Source: Nemertoderma westbladi
Lineage: Eukaryota; Xenacoelomorpha; Nemertodermatida; Nemertodermatidae
Length of the DNA: 64,000 bases
Assembly (NCBI GenBank): GCA_032718475.1
Contig: JAUCBJ010000688.1
Coordinates: 50,572 to 114,571 of the forward strand
Reading direction: 5' to 3'
Shown here piece by piece: positions 13,736-27,066 of the stretch. Under the pieces are notes generated by a model. The model searched no databases, was not told the origin of the DNA, and saw only the letters and a list, made by a program, of their open reading frames with translations. Within the stretch, counting starts at the first letter, position 1; every line of letters begins with the position of its first letter. A program made the position numbers and the translations under genes.

Positions 13736-14909
13736 GCCCCACCCCCAATCCCCTGATACAGGGGTGCAACATCGTCTAAAGAAAGCATTCTAGAACAAGT
13801 ATTAATTATATAGGAAACAGAAGTTGATCACGCATAGCAAGCAATTCCATCACGAATGGATCACAAGTTAGCAGAGAATGAAACCGCGGGCTGTCATGTT
13901 TAGAAATTCCTCATTAATTTATTTCGACATGAATTGAAGTAAATTCGATAGCGGTCGAGTGAGGCTCTGACCAAGTTTAAGCCGACTTAATACCCCAACA
14001 AAGCAGCCTATAACTCGGAATGACTTCGCATTCCGAATGCGACTAGCAGGATAATGCCTCAATTGAAACAACCCATTGTATGTTTCCCTTTTTATTGATT
14101 AATTTGCCTGTCGGGTTCAGGTTTCCAGCCTTCGGTTCAATGTCAGTTGCCGCCGGCCCAGTAAAACGCAGTCAAAGTCGTTCGGATTACTGGAGAATCC
14201 AACTGAATACAGGGAAAGCACTCGAGAGAATTGTGTATTAAAAGTAGCCTCAATGACTATCTATATACCTGCAGCGTATCCCCTTATAATAATACAAACA
14301 CAAGGAGAAGGTTTAAATAGTAATCCTTGCAATCCAAAATGATTAATTTTGTACACCCAATGTGTGGTGCTACTGCTGGTTCAAACTCATACATCTAATT
14401 CTAGCAATTCCTCTGAAAGGCCCACGATACAGGAAACTGCGATACTAAGTTTAAGGCCTTTGTACTTCAAACCTCAAAGAAAATAAGAATTTAGAATACT
14501 GATACTGTTATACGCCAACGCCATGTTAACATAATATCCTACTGCAAAAAATGGGAAAGTTTCACTATATCTTTCTACATTGCTTCTGAATACGACGGGT
14601 TTTTTATGCAGCTCAAGAAAATAAATGAGTTAAATTTGTCGGACCTTATACGCTTTTAACATAGGGTTTGATCTGAGTGAGGAAAATGCCGAGCAAAAAC
14701 TGAGTGCGTTTTGTGGAAGTAAAAGTCCCAGTGATATATATATTTTACGTGGGAATAACATTTACGCAGGAAGACATATGGAGGAGTGGGGAAGCGATAA
14801 AGTCTTCCATGGAAATCAAATTTCCATTATCAGTTGATTGTGATGGCCTACTGAATGGTGATATTATGAATTCCTATAGCAATTGAGGAGAGGGGCACAG
14901 GATGGGTGA

Positions 14910-14927
14910 CCCCCCCCCCCCCCCCCC
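14910..14927. repeat. Poly-C tract, 18 C
   Basis: Run of 18 C after GGATGGGTGA. It is the second homopolymer C tract within 1.2 kb of the one at 13709. Confidence 0.9.
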
Positions 14928-16981
14928 TTGCCTACCTGGAATTCGCATGGTCGTCGCCCCTAAATGCTCACAAAAATCAGCTTAGGAAGAACAAATGAGA
15001 TTGGAAAGACGCAAAACGGCTTATCAGAAGTTACACAAGGAAGAATGCTGGAGCTTAGGACTGGAGACATACACAAATGGGAAAGGGCAGTAATACAGAT
15101 AACAGACAAAACATGTAGTAATCAAGATAGGGTAGAAAGTAAGCTACCGAACCAAAACCCACATCAAACAAGCTTAACTTTTTCCATGTGTAGTGAGTGC
15201 AGAGGTTATTAGGCAACAGATCATGTCGTGTTTGTTTGCATTTTCCAATGGAATTCCATCTATATCTATAAGAATTGCATTCGAGTGATATCCGCAGGTT
15301 TATTTGTATTTTGGATCACGATAGAGGTTGGAACTAACATTTAATTTATGAGTGGCATTAAAAAATTGCAAATGATATAATTATAATATAAAAAATATGC
15401 AATCCATTTACAAAATTACAGTATTTCGAGAATCGACCGTTTCAAAGAAGAAAGGATTTTAATTAGCCAACGTTTTGTGCTACTAGTTACAATGATATCC
15501 GACAATAGTACAAGGGAATTCGGATGTATTCACAGGTCCTTACCGACTCAAATTCCTCCAGAAAAATCGATCAACAGGATGGCGGTTGGAGGGCAGGCAA
15601 ATATAGAAGGATCGATTGGGGAGGGGGAAACACACAAGGGAAAACTTTGGTGGATGGTTAATGCCTACCCTGCAGGAGGGGAGACAAGCACGCAAGGAAA
15701 ACGTAGCACGCATCACAAGACAACCCCAGAGATGAGCACGATAATACACATTTAGGTCGAACGCCCTCGAAGAATCGAAAGTGGAAAATTATAAACCCAC
15801 AAACATACGGTGAAATCGTTATCAACAGGACTCCCATCAAATATTCATGACAAATATCAGTCGTTATAGGCAACATCTATGATGAGAATGGTCCCGAATT
15901 GTATATTCATTCACGTAAATTTATACATTAATAAATAATATAAAAGGAGTTTGAAAGAAATTAAATGTGCAGTAACATAATCAGAGTTGTAATATAAAAC
16001 GCAGCAGGGCCTGTCATCCGACAATTACATAACAATAGCAAGAGAGATCGACTCAGATGCATTAAGTAGGATATGATCCACCTACTTCGAATGGGGTTGG
16101 CTATGCAGCATATATGCCTCAGGTATATATACTATGATGGATGATGGAAGCTGTGGGCGGATATATACCTTAAGAATGATAGATGTTGTGGATTCAGCAT
16201 CAGCTGTTTTTCTTTTAGGCCTGTATACTGGTATAGCTAGCTATTCGTCCATTATGCCGGTATATTATTCCTATTTACTCCTCTCAACCTCCACAGGGAT
16301 AGAATAAAAGTGACTCCATCATCACTGGAGGTTTTATTTTTTTTATAGGATAACAAGGACATACAAACTACAAACTGACTGATGAATCTCTCTCTAACCT
16401 TATTTTTATGTAACTGCTCTCGAGGGTCGTAAACTAGATTGAATTCGAATAGAATACGCATTGAATATGGTAATAAAAGTTGCAAAACAACATAAATATT
16501 TAATAGCCTCGCAGATAAAAATCATAAGCTCTCATTATTCTAATTCAATTTAGAAAAATAAGATGATAAAAAACATATAGTCAAAATATGTACTCCATAA
16601 ACAAATTTGCCAAGAGGTTCACTAACAACAAGCACAAGTAATTTAATTCCTATAAAAAATAAAAGGTATAATTTCCTCTAAAGCCGCTCTTTTAATGTTG
16701 CCAGCTAGCTAGATTTGTTTTCTATGCCGACCTGCATGAATAAATTTGCCGATTAGCTATACTACGCTGTCTGACCATTGAATGCAGTTTAGTTGAACCA
16801 GTTGCACTAAATTTCTGTTTGGGATGGATTCGAGTCGACTATAAGATAATTCGCTAACGCATTCTTTTATATGCGGTGAGAGAAATAATATGGGGGAAAA
16901 TAATCGGGATATTACGGGTATGAGGAATCCATAGAGGAATACCACAAAGGGAAATCAACTCCAAGGTAAGTAGATGTAGCC
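14928..16981. other. Intergenic, no gene recognised
   Basis: No supported gene. A possible short open stretch ending in a splice-donor-like CCAAG/GTAAGT lies at about 16900-16966, just upstream of the coding-like island at 16982. It is noted only because of that position. Confidence 0.5.
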
Positions 16982-17233
16982 ATGGGGGGTGGACCCGCAA
17001 TCAGAGAGTGCAAGAGGGGCCTACAGGCCAACCGGTCGTGCAGGCAGGAAGTCCAGCAGAGCCTGGACCCCTCGCGTCGCGTCATTAACAGCCTCTTGAG
17101 AGAGCGGCACTCCCTAGTCACGCGGAAAGGCAGGAATATATGGGAATATAAGCGGGAAAGCTTGGGAGACCAACCAGGAGAATTGATTGAGTTTACCCCG
17201 GAGGGTATAGCTGTATCCGTGCCGAAGGAGTAA
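16982..17233 (+). CDS. Hypothetical 83-aa frame, coding-like island
   Basis: An 83-codon ATG-to-stop frame starts in a fair Kozak context (TAGCCATGG). It stands out from its surroundings by higher GC and a charged, soluble-looking composition (many Arg, Glu, Gln; for example RVINSLLRERHSLVTRKG). I recognise no domain. The minus strand is also open over the same bases as part of a 158-codon frame (16912-17388), but that product is hydrophobic and Cys-rich with no pattern, so the plus strand looks better. It could be a small gene, an exon of a spliced gene (a donor-like GTAAGT lies 20 bp upstream), or a piece of an old mobile element. Confidence 0.3.
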   Translation: MGGGPAIRECKRGLQANRSCRQEVQQSLDPSRRVINSLLRERHSLVTRKGRNIWEYKRESLGDQPGELIEFTPEGIAVSVPKE

Positions 17234-20071
17234 AATGGATTAGCCGTGGACGCGAGATGGGTGAGCGTGAGCATATATATATATGGGGAACATCGTCTTG
17301 CCAGTAAGGTTAGCCAAGGCCAGCAAATCTCGTACCGGTACCCAAACCCAACAAATATATAAAATAGGGTAATATGCAGAACACACACAGGAAAAAATAA
17401 TGACTGGAATTATTATTGCATTACGCGACAACAAAAAGGCTAATTCATTTACAAATCCTAAATGAAAGTGGGATTCATATTGTATCACCTGCGTTGGTTG
17501 CCTATGGAATTTCAGTTTGAAACATCTGGAAGATGTCAGGAGAATCTAAACTAATGTGGCAGCATCGTGTGGCGCCCCCATACATTGGCAAATTAATCAA
17601 AGGTTGTGTTTATACTATCCTGTAATAACATATTATTAATAGGGTGAGTCTTCAATCTTTATATACCAGACAAAAAATATTCAGCAAGAAAGTAGCAATG
17701 TTGCACATTATCTTAATTAATCTGAATAACTATTGTTTATACTTCAGTCAAGTCTGCGTGGGCATATTGTAGGTCTTCTATACTTAATCGAAGACTAACA
17801 CTATAACAGATTGCCATTCTAGCCTAATATATCGATAGAATATAGATCGTTTCATTATGATGAGTTGAAGTGTTATTGTTATACCATATTGTAGTTGAAT
17901 CGATTTATTAATATATTTATTTAAATTCGTAAATGATTTCCCTATACCTTGCAAACGTTTTCTTCTCTCTGATAAATGCACGACCAGTAAACCAACCATA
18001 TACCGACATCACATTGATACAGAATTGTCTTTGAAAGTTTTTAAATCTTATATATAGGTAAATACTTTATTTGCAAAATAACTGGGTGGCAAGTTATTAT
18101 TATTTTTGCTCTTTGAACAAATCATTTACGCAGGGCAGGCATAGATTAAGGAAGAAGATAAATTTTAAGTAAATCGGGAATCGAGGGGATATAGATAAAC
18201 TTGTATAGTAGAATTGGTGAACAGAGATTACAACTAGGTCAACGATTATAAAAACTCCCACTGTTATTTGTGCCGATCCTACATTATATAAAACAATCAT
18301 CAGGTCTGCATCAGATAATGAACAGCTAGTTTATTAAGACAAGCTACAGACTTCAAGATATACAAGGAAATAAAGTAAACTGTTGTGACACACCTGTGGT
18401 GATATAAAACTACATGAAACAGCTGCCAGTCTTTGAATATCAGGACACTTATGACAACCTCTTAGTAAAATATTATCATTTTTCCTAGAAATCTATGATT
18501 AATAATATTTAAAGGAAACTTCAGCACATATGGTTACATGAAAATTAATTTAAAGGGGAAATTGTTATAATATAACTTTGAATTACTAAATGATATACAC
18601 CCCCCTCCCCCCTTCCCCTCCCCCTTTGGTCATAAATCTCAATCTAGGTTCGACATGCTAGCAACTTTCATAACAGTTGCTGCAGCTTTGAGTAATGCGA
18701 ATCTCATTCACAAGCATCATAATACAGTGCCATCTGTTACTCCAAGGATCAGCAAATACACAGCCAACTCATCTCAACCAACTTATTGACATTTATATGG
18801 ATTGCAGATCAACAGTTTTAATTCCATAGAAATGAATATAGGTCTCGCTTCCCTAGTTACGGGGCGAGGCAACTTTACCCTGAGAGTCCTTGACGTCATG
18901 CTAGTAGGATTTTGTGCGCGCCAGCCGTAATCATATACATCGCCCTTGGGGAAGCGGCCAGGAAGTCATATAATTCCGCTGATTGCCAGAAATTTCGAAC
19001 AAATCATGAAAAAGGGAATTAAAAACTCACCCTTGGAACACGGCTGTCCAATCATCTGGAATAGAATACAGGTTATGAATGCATGCATGCGTGCATGGGA
19101 GTGAGCCCAGGTTGGTTCACCCATTAGTTTCATTGGAACCCCCTGGTGTGTATCTAGAGATATCTGAAGTGCGCAGTATTCGCTGTAGAGGGGTGTTCCT
19201 CGCAGTACAATAGGGTGACATACAAGGAATCGATGTTTATCGTGTGTAGGGCAAGTTATATCGCAGGTGAGTGAGTTCTAATGGAAGTGATAATGAATAC
19301 TCTAGAAAAACAGCTGATGCAACTAACTATTGTAGATTTATGTCCATTACTGTTGCAATTCCCCAGTTTTCTCTATACAAACTAAGTAGAGAGAGAGAGA
19401 GCTATTTTTTTCACTAAATATATTATATTTATGGAAGGAAGTGGAAGGGTTTACTGTGGAAGATCACCCATGGTGGTGATCAAGCACTCCTTGGCTTAAC
19501 GAGCTAAACGATTCTCCCATTCATTACTTATAAAGTGTATAAAAGTGAGAGGTGAGTGGTATGGGTCAAAAATAGTACGAATTGCATTATTATTACAATA
19601 ACAATACATTATAATATATAAGTTTATGATTATGAAGTACAATTATAGCTGTATACATAGGATAATTATGATATGGAGCAGTTCATAAGGACACCAATAG
19701 GGTTTCCTGGGTAACGACATAAAGTAAATGAACAAGGGATAGGGACGGAAACTAAATCTAAACCAACACCGGCCATAATTATTTTTCTTCACAAATTTCC
19801 AATTCAACATACATACATTTAGGCCTGGAGGCAGCAATTAAATGTTCCACCTTTCAACTTTCTAATCACTTCCGGCAATTGTAGGCATACAAGCCGGATT
19901 AAACAAATTTCCATAGGATATTCCACGTAAATATACAACAATAGTTGAATTAACAAGATATCATCAAATTTGATGAAAATTTAAGAAAGTTAAATTAAAT
20001 CAGATATAAAACGTCGATTTGAACTATATCTGTGTTAATAGGACTTTGTTAAGATTATTTAATATATAAAA
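17234..20071. other. Intergenic, AT-rich, no gene recognised
   Basis: No supported gene or RNA. Small low-complexity tracts occur, such as C/T-rich sequence at about 18600-18627, GCATGCATGCGTGCATG near 19081, and a GA run near 19389. Confidence 0.5.
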
Positions 20072-20408
20072 TATATTCATTTTAAAACTATATAATATAT
20101 ATTCATTTTAAGAAAATTATATAATTATATAATATATATTCATTTTAAGAAAATTATATAATTATATAATATATATTCATTTTAAGAAAATTATATAATT
20201 ATATAATATATATTCATTTTAAGAAAATTATATAATTATATAATATATATTCATTTTAAGAAAATTATATAATTATATAATATATATTCATCATTTTAAG
20301 AAAATTATATAATTATATAATATATATTCATTTTAAGAAAATTATATAATTATATAATATATATTCATTTTAAGAAAATTATATAATTATATAATATATA
20401 TTCATAAT
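20072..20408. repeat. 37-bp AT-rich tandem array, about 8-9 copies
   Basis: The unit contains ATATATTCATTTTAAGAAAA followed by TTATATAATTATATAAT, with period 37. Copies are nearly identical apart from one 3-bp insertion (TTCATCATTTTAAG) near 20288. Each unit contains the self-complementary string TTATATAATTATATAA. Confidence 0.95.
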
Positions 20409-20430
20409 ATATTTCATTTATTATAACTGT

Positions 20431-23400
20431 ATATACCACGATCAAATTAACGATATAGGGTTATGATGCGATACATTGAATTGATAAAGTTTGAAAAACT
20501 ACAGTAACTAAGAACTAGCGGTATATACAGCCAACATCAACTGACAGTTGACATTTCAAATGACAAAACAATGCAATAATTATAGAAGCTTCGATGTTTT
20601 CTGGAGCGGATACATCACCATCTGCTCACAGTTGAAACTTATCCCCTAATGTAGAAATGGGGTGGGGGTATAGTGTTAGTGGGCAGATAAGGATTATAGT
20701 ACAGCCTTAACTCACACATTCTGTTATAATAGTAAGTAGCCATGCCATAGTTAACTTAACCTCACCCTTGTAACATATACTGTTACAAAGCTCGAAAGTT
20801 TCAAATTGAACTTCTAATCCATATAACATAAGAGTACCAACCAGTACAGGATGATAAATGGATTAGGGAAAACGGCAGTACCAATTAAACAAGAAATACT
20901 TATTTTTTCTTTGAGATAACCCAAAGGAATTTTAGAAAACGCAATTATTACGAGTAATTACAGTATTTAATCCTGTGCCCAGTGTGCGCTCTAAGGTAAA
21001 CCATGGATATCACATAGGGAATAATAATACAGGTATTATATGGAATATGAATTCGATGGATAACACAGGAAAAACATAAAAGTACCATTCAGTTAATGAG
21101 GGAAACAAGGTATCGAGGTTGGGAGAAAAAAATAGAAGCAACTATACCATGATCGGGGGAGTTTCCTAACGAGCTATAAAATCAAGTTTTGTTTCCCCAC
21201 ACTCGCGTCGTGTCCACTCTCACTCAGAAAAAATTAAGTTTAAAAATATTTTAAATGTAAAAGGATAAACGTATCTTGCAATAGGTCGTGTCTGGGCCAC
21301 GCGAGGTCTTAATACAGCTGCCCCTACTAATCTACTATGCTACCATTATGTTAGACGAATAACGTCAGTTTCAGTTACTCAACCTAAATCCACTCTTCAG
21401 ACAGCCCACTAATCTTTCCAAAAAATAATAATCTTTGATTCTGGTGCTGTCAATGACATGAAAAATAATATAATAATAATATGCTGCAAAGATGGAGGGG
21501 AAAGGCTTTTGAAAACCCATTCGAGTAAAAATATATATAAAATTATCTTAAGGGTACTTAAGAGAGTCCAGAAACTAAGGAAAATTATGAGAAAATGGTA
21601 ATCCCTTATTCAGACTGGCTGGAATAGAGTTAGGCTATACTTTCAGCAGTCTGACAGCAAGTTAATACTGGTCTGTAGACTAGGATTAGTATCTTGAGTC
21701 AAAGAGCCTACTTGAATACACACCAGCATTTCATGTCTCTCATTAGCAATGGCTACTATTTAAAGAGGCAGACATGATGATTTACTAAAGAACAGCCAGT
21801 ACCAGTCTCCCCCAGGGCGGGCGATATATACTGTCTGTGGTCTATAATCCCTTGCCAATGCTTGGCCAGGCTGCCAATGGGATAAAGGGATAATGACTTG
21901 ACCAGACTCAATGGAGTCCTTTAAATTGCCACAATAGGGGCAGCGGGCAGGTGTACAACAATAAATGAAGTGGATATAGACAAAATGGAAATTATTACTC
22001 CAGTGCTCAGAGTAAACAGATCAGTTTTGATAGGTTGGGGTACTAAATAATCTTGAAGTATGATATTATGAATTGGTATTATATGTTCTAAAGCAAATGG
22101 AAATGGTAAACTTACTATGATTTATGTTGTGAAAATTATAATTAGCAATGAAGATTAGAAGGGACCTGTCTCATATATCAAAAATATCATTATTTCTTCC
22201 CAGGATGAAGTTTAAGTAGGCTTAATTAAGGTAGCAGGACGCACTTATAAACCGGTTGTGCGGTAGTTGTACTACCCATAAACGCGGAAATGTGACAGTT
22301 TGTAAATATGGCGAAAACATGTTGCATCATAATAGAAGAATTCGGGAATCATGTTACACTGTCCAATTGAGTAACACGGCTATACGTAGTGTACAAGCGG
22401 TGTTTTCTCCATCACAATTAATTGTTAATTATGTTGCGGCCCGACTGGAAAGCCTTGGAAAGCCCAGCTGGTCAATTTATGTTATGCGGACAGTCGGTAG
22501 GTATGAATGCTGACCCCATAGAGGGAAGCAAGTTGGGTGGGCTGGCCCTCCTGTTTACAGGGTCCGGTACAAACAAACCTCAGTGTAACAAATTACTTCT
22601 GACTTACTATTTAAATGGTTATTTCAGACTCTGACTAATGTAAGTAAATCGAGTCACTAAAAAAATAAGATTCGATTTGTTGCAAATAAAAACAGCCGAA
22701 AGGGGGGTAGAACGAATAACATTAAACAAGGAATTTCGGCCATCTGTCATATGTTTCGATGCGTTTGTCAACTGCATCCCGCTGCAGATTAGGCCCGGTG
22801 GGTTGAATTCCTGTTAAACAACAAAGGCCATCATTAAATCGCAAGTTATGCAAAATGGAGGCTCGTCGCATAAACACGAAAGCATAATCGAACAACGGCA
22901 ATCAGATAAGAAGAGATCGAGCCAAGCTGGAGACTATCTCGGAGCTAACACACCGGGGTTGAAGCACTCATTTAATATATACAAGTAGTTAAATTGAGCG
23001 ATTTTGTAAAGCGATCATCGGGATTCCGAAGGCCCACTAGAACATGTTAATAAGATTGCCCCACCGACCCTAACATCGATCTCGAATTCAGACACCGAAC
23101 AACCCAACTCCAGGAATTACACACTCACAGCAGGCATCTCTATCAGGATTGTTGTTTTTTAATATATATTATTGCTACGAGAAGGCGGAAGGTAATATGT
23201 TTGTCAGGCTGATGTTTTGAAAGAGGTAAAAAGCAAAAAGGGGGAGTGGGTTGTAGCTTTTTTAAATATAGTCTTCATTAAATAACAAGGCCCCTCATTC
23301 CATCAAGTATGGCTACCCCAGGCTATATAGTCACCAGGGACCTCTGCCCCTGCTGATTATCACAGCGAGACACCCGGGCACCACAATAATTGTTCGGCCG

Positions 23401-24145
23401 CGGTGTAATTACGTCAGACTCAATGGATTGAGGCGCCGTCGAAAAGACGGACTCTCTCTCTCTCTCGGTAACAAAATAATCAACTTCTACTGGCCCCTAC
23501 CTACTATACACGAACGCAATCCATAACACGACATTGGATTGCCCTTTATAAATAATGGTTGATTGGGGAGGGATAACTATACTCAACCCCTTCCAGCCAG
23601 GTACGGTACATAGGTCACTATTGGTGGCCATCGTCAATATGTAGTGACTGTGGCCCCCCAGGCTATATAGGTATAGCGACCAGAGAAAGGGATTTAGTCA
23701 TCCGAGCGTTGAATAAGCACAATGGGCTGTCCAAAGGGCCCTCCACGAGCGCAACAATAGAGGCCCATCCGTTTAGCTGGAACTCGAGGAACGTTTTGGC
23801 TCCTACGGAATGGGGGGCCTCAAGTGTGCGTCTATTTGTTTTATTGAGTATAGATTGAGTGTTTCAAAGCTACTTGGGTTGTTGTTGGGCGGCTGGTTGA
23901 AAGTTTGGAGAGGTTTTCAAGTATATATGTACTCACATCAAGTGCTAATGAGACCACTAACCGTCGATAAATATATGCATATTCCGTTTGGCAAAGGTGG
24001 GGTTTAATTGGAGACCCGTAAAATTCTTGGCTACCTTTGTGACATATATATACATACACATTATATAGCAACTTTAAAAAATTGAATTACCTATGCTAAC
24101 AAATGCCTACTGTATTATACATTGATCCATACACATAGGATGAAA
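20431..24145. other. Intergenic, no gene recognised
   Basis: No supported gene. A (TC)n tract lies at about 23451-23466. The phrase CCCCAGGCTATATAG occurs twice (about 23317 and 23656) in otherwise different surroundings. Confidence 0.5.
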
Positions 24146-24282
24146 TGGGATACAGTAGCCTCATATAATGGAATACAGTAGCCTCATATAATGGAATACA
24201 GTAGCCTCATATAATGGAATACAGTAGCCTCATATAATGGAATACAGTAGCCTCATATAATGGAATACAGTAGCCTCATATA
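24146..24282. repeat. 23-bp tandem array, about 6 copies
   Basis: The unit GGAATACAGTAGCCTCATAT plus AAT is repeated six times with almost no variation; only the first copy differs (GGGATACAG). The high identity implies recent expansion or slippage. Confidence 0.95.
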
Positions 24283-26651
24283 CCAAAGGTTATAATTAGC
24301 ATTAATTTGCGCAATAATATTGTTAATTATTTACCACATCCACATAATAGAATAGAAACAGATAGAGGAGCACGTGAAGAGATAATATAATTTAAAACTT
24401 ATCAATATCGCCGTAAATTTGAATTAAAATGCTGAAATATACAGTATATGGCAGGAATAGAGCAATACGAATTAAAAAATTAATTTATAAAGTCAAAATG
24501 CAATAATAAATACAGTGAATTGAATATTGTATAATAATTGTATTGTAATACAGTAGACTGCGGCTGAATATTGTATACAAGGTTCGGTATGTAGAAAATT
24601 ACAAAAAACATTCCAATTTCGCAATTTATACATTCGATATAAAAAAATGTACCTTATCTCAAAATCACCGCCCAGGGCGTCTCAAGCACTCACATAATAG
24701 GTAGTACTGTTAGCAACTAAACAAATAGAAAATTAAGATAACATCATAAAAATATCACCTCTCCTCCCATTGTTTGACGAAATTATACAGATTAGTTGAG
24801 TATAAAAACACAAGGACTTTGTCTCACAGCTCCTTTCCAACCAAAGTACGGACAAGGCCAGTGTATTTAGTTAGAGAACCCAACCTGACAATGGATATAA
24901 ATCAGTGACCCTCTAGGCTTAACAAACTCTTAAGAGATTATGAATGGCACACAATGATTCAAAGACTACATTACTATCAGACGCTGAGGTTATATTTACA
25001 TTAACCAACATATTAGATATTAAAGTAATCCTCTCTCTCAATTTCCAGCTAGAATATTGATACCTATTAATATATCTGTCGAGTATTGTAAGTCACATGA
25101 GGCTGATTAAATAAGATACTTGGATTGGGATCGATAGACGACCTATATATGAGTCTTACTTTATGATGCATAGATTATAGGTATTTTTAACCATACCGCG
25201 AGAATGTATCAATAATTTTGCTGGAATGATAAGTGGTGTATATATATTATTAATATTATTAATTCTGTTGTATATAACTCACCTAATAAAACATTTAGAT
25301 TCGTGGTTGAACAAACAGAGTAAACGCTATCTGGTATCAAAACAAATATGGTCAGAATGAATCAATCATAGAAGAAAGATGAAGTTAGACAGCTGTAAAT
25401 AAATATTGAATTTGGTTGTATTAATAATAAAATTGAAAAGATGCATTCTACAGCTATCTATGCATAGAGCATATAGACATTATGATGGTGTAGATATACT
25501 GTAGTTAGCAGTTAGTACTTAGTAAGAACTAATAAAACGATAGTAGGCATTACAACCCATCCTATTAAATTAAATTGTGTATACGACTGTTTAAAGAGTT
25601 TCACTTTCGTTTTCATAATGAAATGAACGAATCAATTCAATAAAAGTGAAAACAGCCTATTTTTATCAATAGTATTTTTATATAATTTGTGGCCCCTCCC
25701 CTCATGACATTGGCATACTACAAAAGTACTGCAACACATTTTGTTTGTTGGTATAGGCCATTCACATCTGGTACACTGGAGTGAAAGTGTGATGCATGCC
25801 GGCGGTCTTTAGACTCAACCTGATGGTGTTGTTGGCAGCTCGACTTAACCAGATGATATTAATATTAAAAGCAGCCAAGGGCTGTCTCAAATCACAGGTC
25901 TGTAAAACACGGATTTTGTTGCTACAAGATAATAAATGTCTTGCATTGCGGAAATAACATAAAGAAGAATCTCGGAATAAAATGAAAACAAGCTGGCAAA
26001 TGGCAGCAAGCTGGTTTAACAAGGGTAACCGGTATATAGGTGGTATGTCGGCTTATTGCTTCATTTTACTGGGTAAACAAGTTACCCAGAGTCAGGCCAG
26101 CAAAGCATTGAAAAATACATTTATGGTTAATATTTTTTGTGAGTTGCAATTAAAGCCGAGGTCGACTGGGTTGCTTAGCTAGCTGCAGTCGGATTCATAT
26201 GAAACGAAAAAATATTTATAAATATGGTAAATATAGAAGACAAACAAACTTAAAAATCTCTTATTTCGTCCTTGTCTTCTTGAGATAAGTATCGAGTTCC
26301 CCCACTTATTTAAATCTGTAATTATTCTTAGTTACGCTTTTTACATTCAGAATTATTAATTGGCCATTAATTGGCCAACGGGGAATAATCAATTTGGTGC
26401 ACACCACTTGCTGACACGAGCCGGCCAACGAAGTCACTAAGTAACCTACCGCTCACGCAAGTCTAAAGTTAAACGAGGCCCGCAAATACGCCGCATTCAG
26501 ATTGCATCTAGGTCTCTCTATAATTATCCTGCTACATTGCGGCGCTGCACACACATTGTGATGCTATGATGGCTTAATAAAAAAAAATTATGCCACCAAC
26601 CACCCCACCATGCAATCTGCAATTGGCTTGCTGTGATGCAGCGAAGCAAAA

Positions 26652-26683
26652 ATTCTTACAGTATTAAGTAATACTGTAAGAAT
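26652..26683. repeat. Perfect hairpin, 15-bp arms, 2-nt loop
   Basis: Arm ATTCTTACAGTATTA, loop AG, arm TAATACTGTAAGAAT. All 15 pairs match. It has no element context and may be the fused ends of a deleted inverted-repeat element or a cruciform-prone site. Confidence 0.9.
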
Positions 26684-27047
26684 GATATACCGGCTTGCAT
26701 CTAGGTACTATGTATGAATCATAATTGGTATGTGAAATTTCCAAATGAAAATCAATGGGGGTGACTGTAGAAATGATAGTAAACAGAGGTTGATAAAATA
26801 TCTAAACAGAAGTGACAATATCAACATGCGATAAATATAAGCTTCTTTCTATTCTATATGGGTGTATCTGCGTATTGAATACCAAGCAACGTTCTACACT
26901 CCAAGACTCATATACAGCGAATAACTTATCAAGGCAATTAACCTGCACTCACAGTATATTGACATGAGGGACTCTGGGCCTGACAAACCAACCATCAGGC
27001 TCAACTGCAAACTGGGCCTTGTTATATGCGGATTGCATCTGGTTAGA

Positions 27048-27066
27048 TGGCCAGCAGGGGGCCTCT
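27048..27066 (+). promoter_or_regulatory. CTCF-like motif
   Basis: TGGCCAGCAGGGGGCCTCT matches the animal CTCF consensus (CCASYAGRKGGC core) in full, on the plus strand. CTCF is present in most bilaterians. Binding here is inferred from sequence only. Confidence 0.35.

Noticed and set aside
14101-14340. Two overlapping open frames after a TTTCCAG acceptor-like site
   Set aside because: Both frames are equally open and match nothing; chance is likely.
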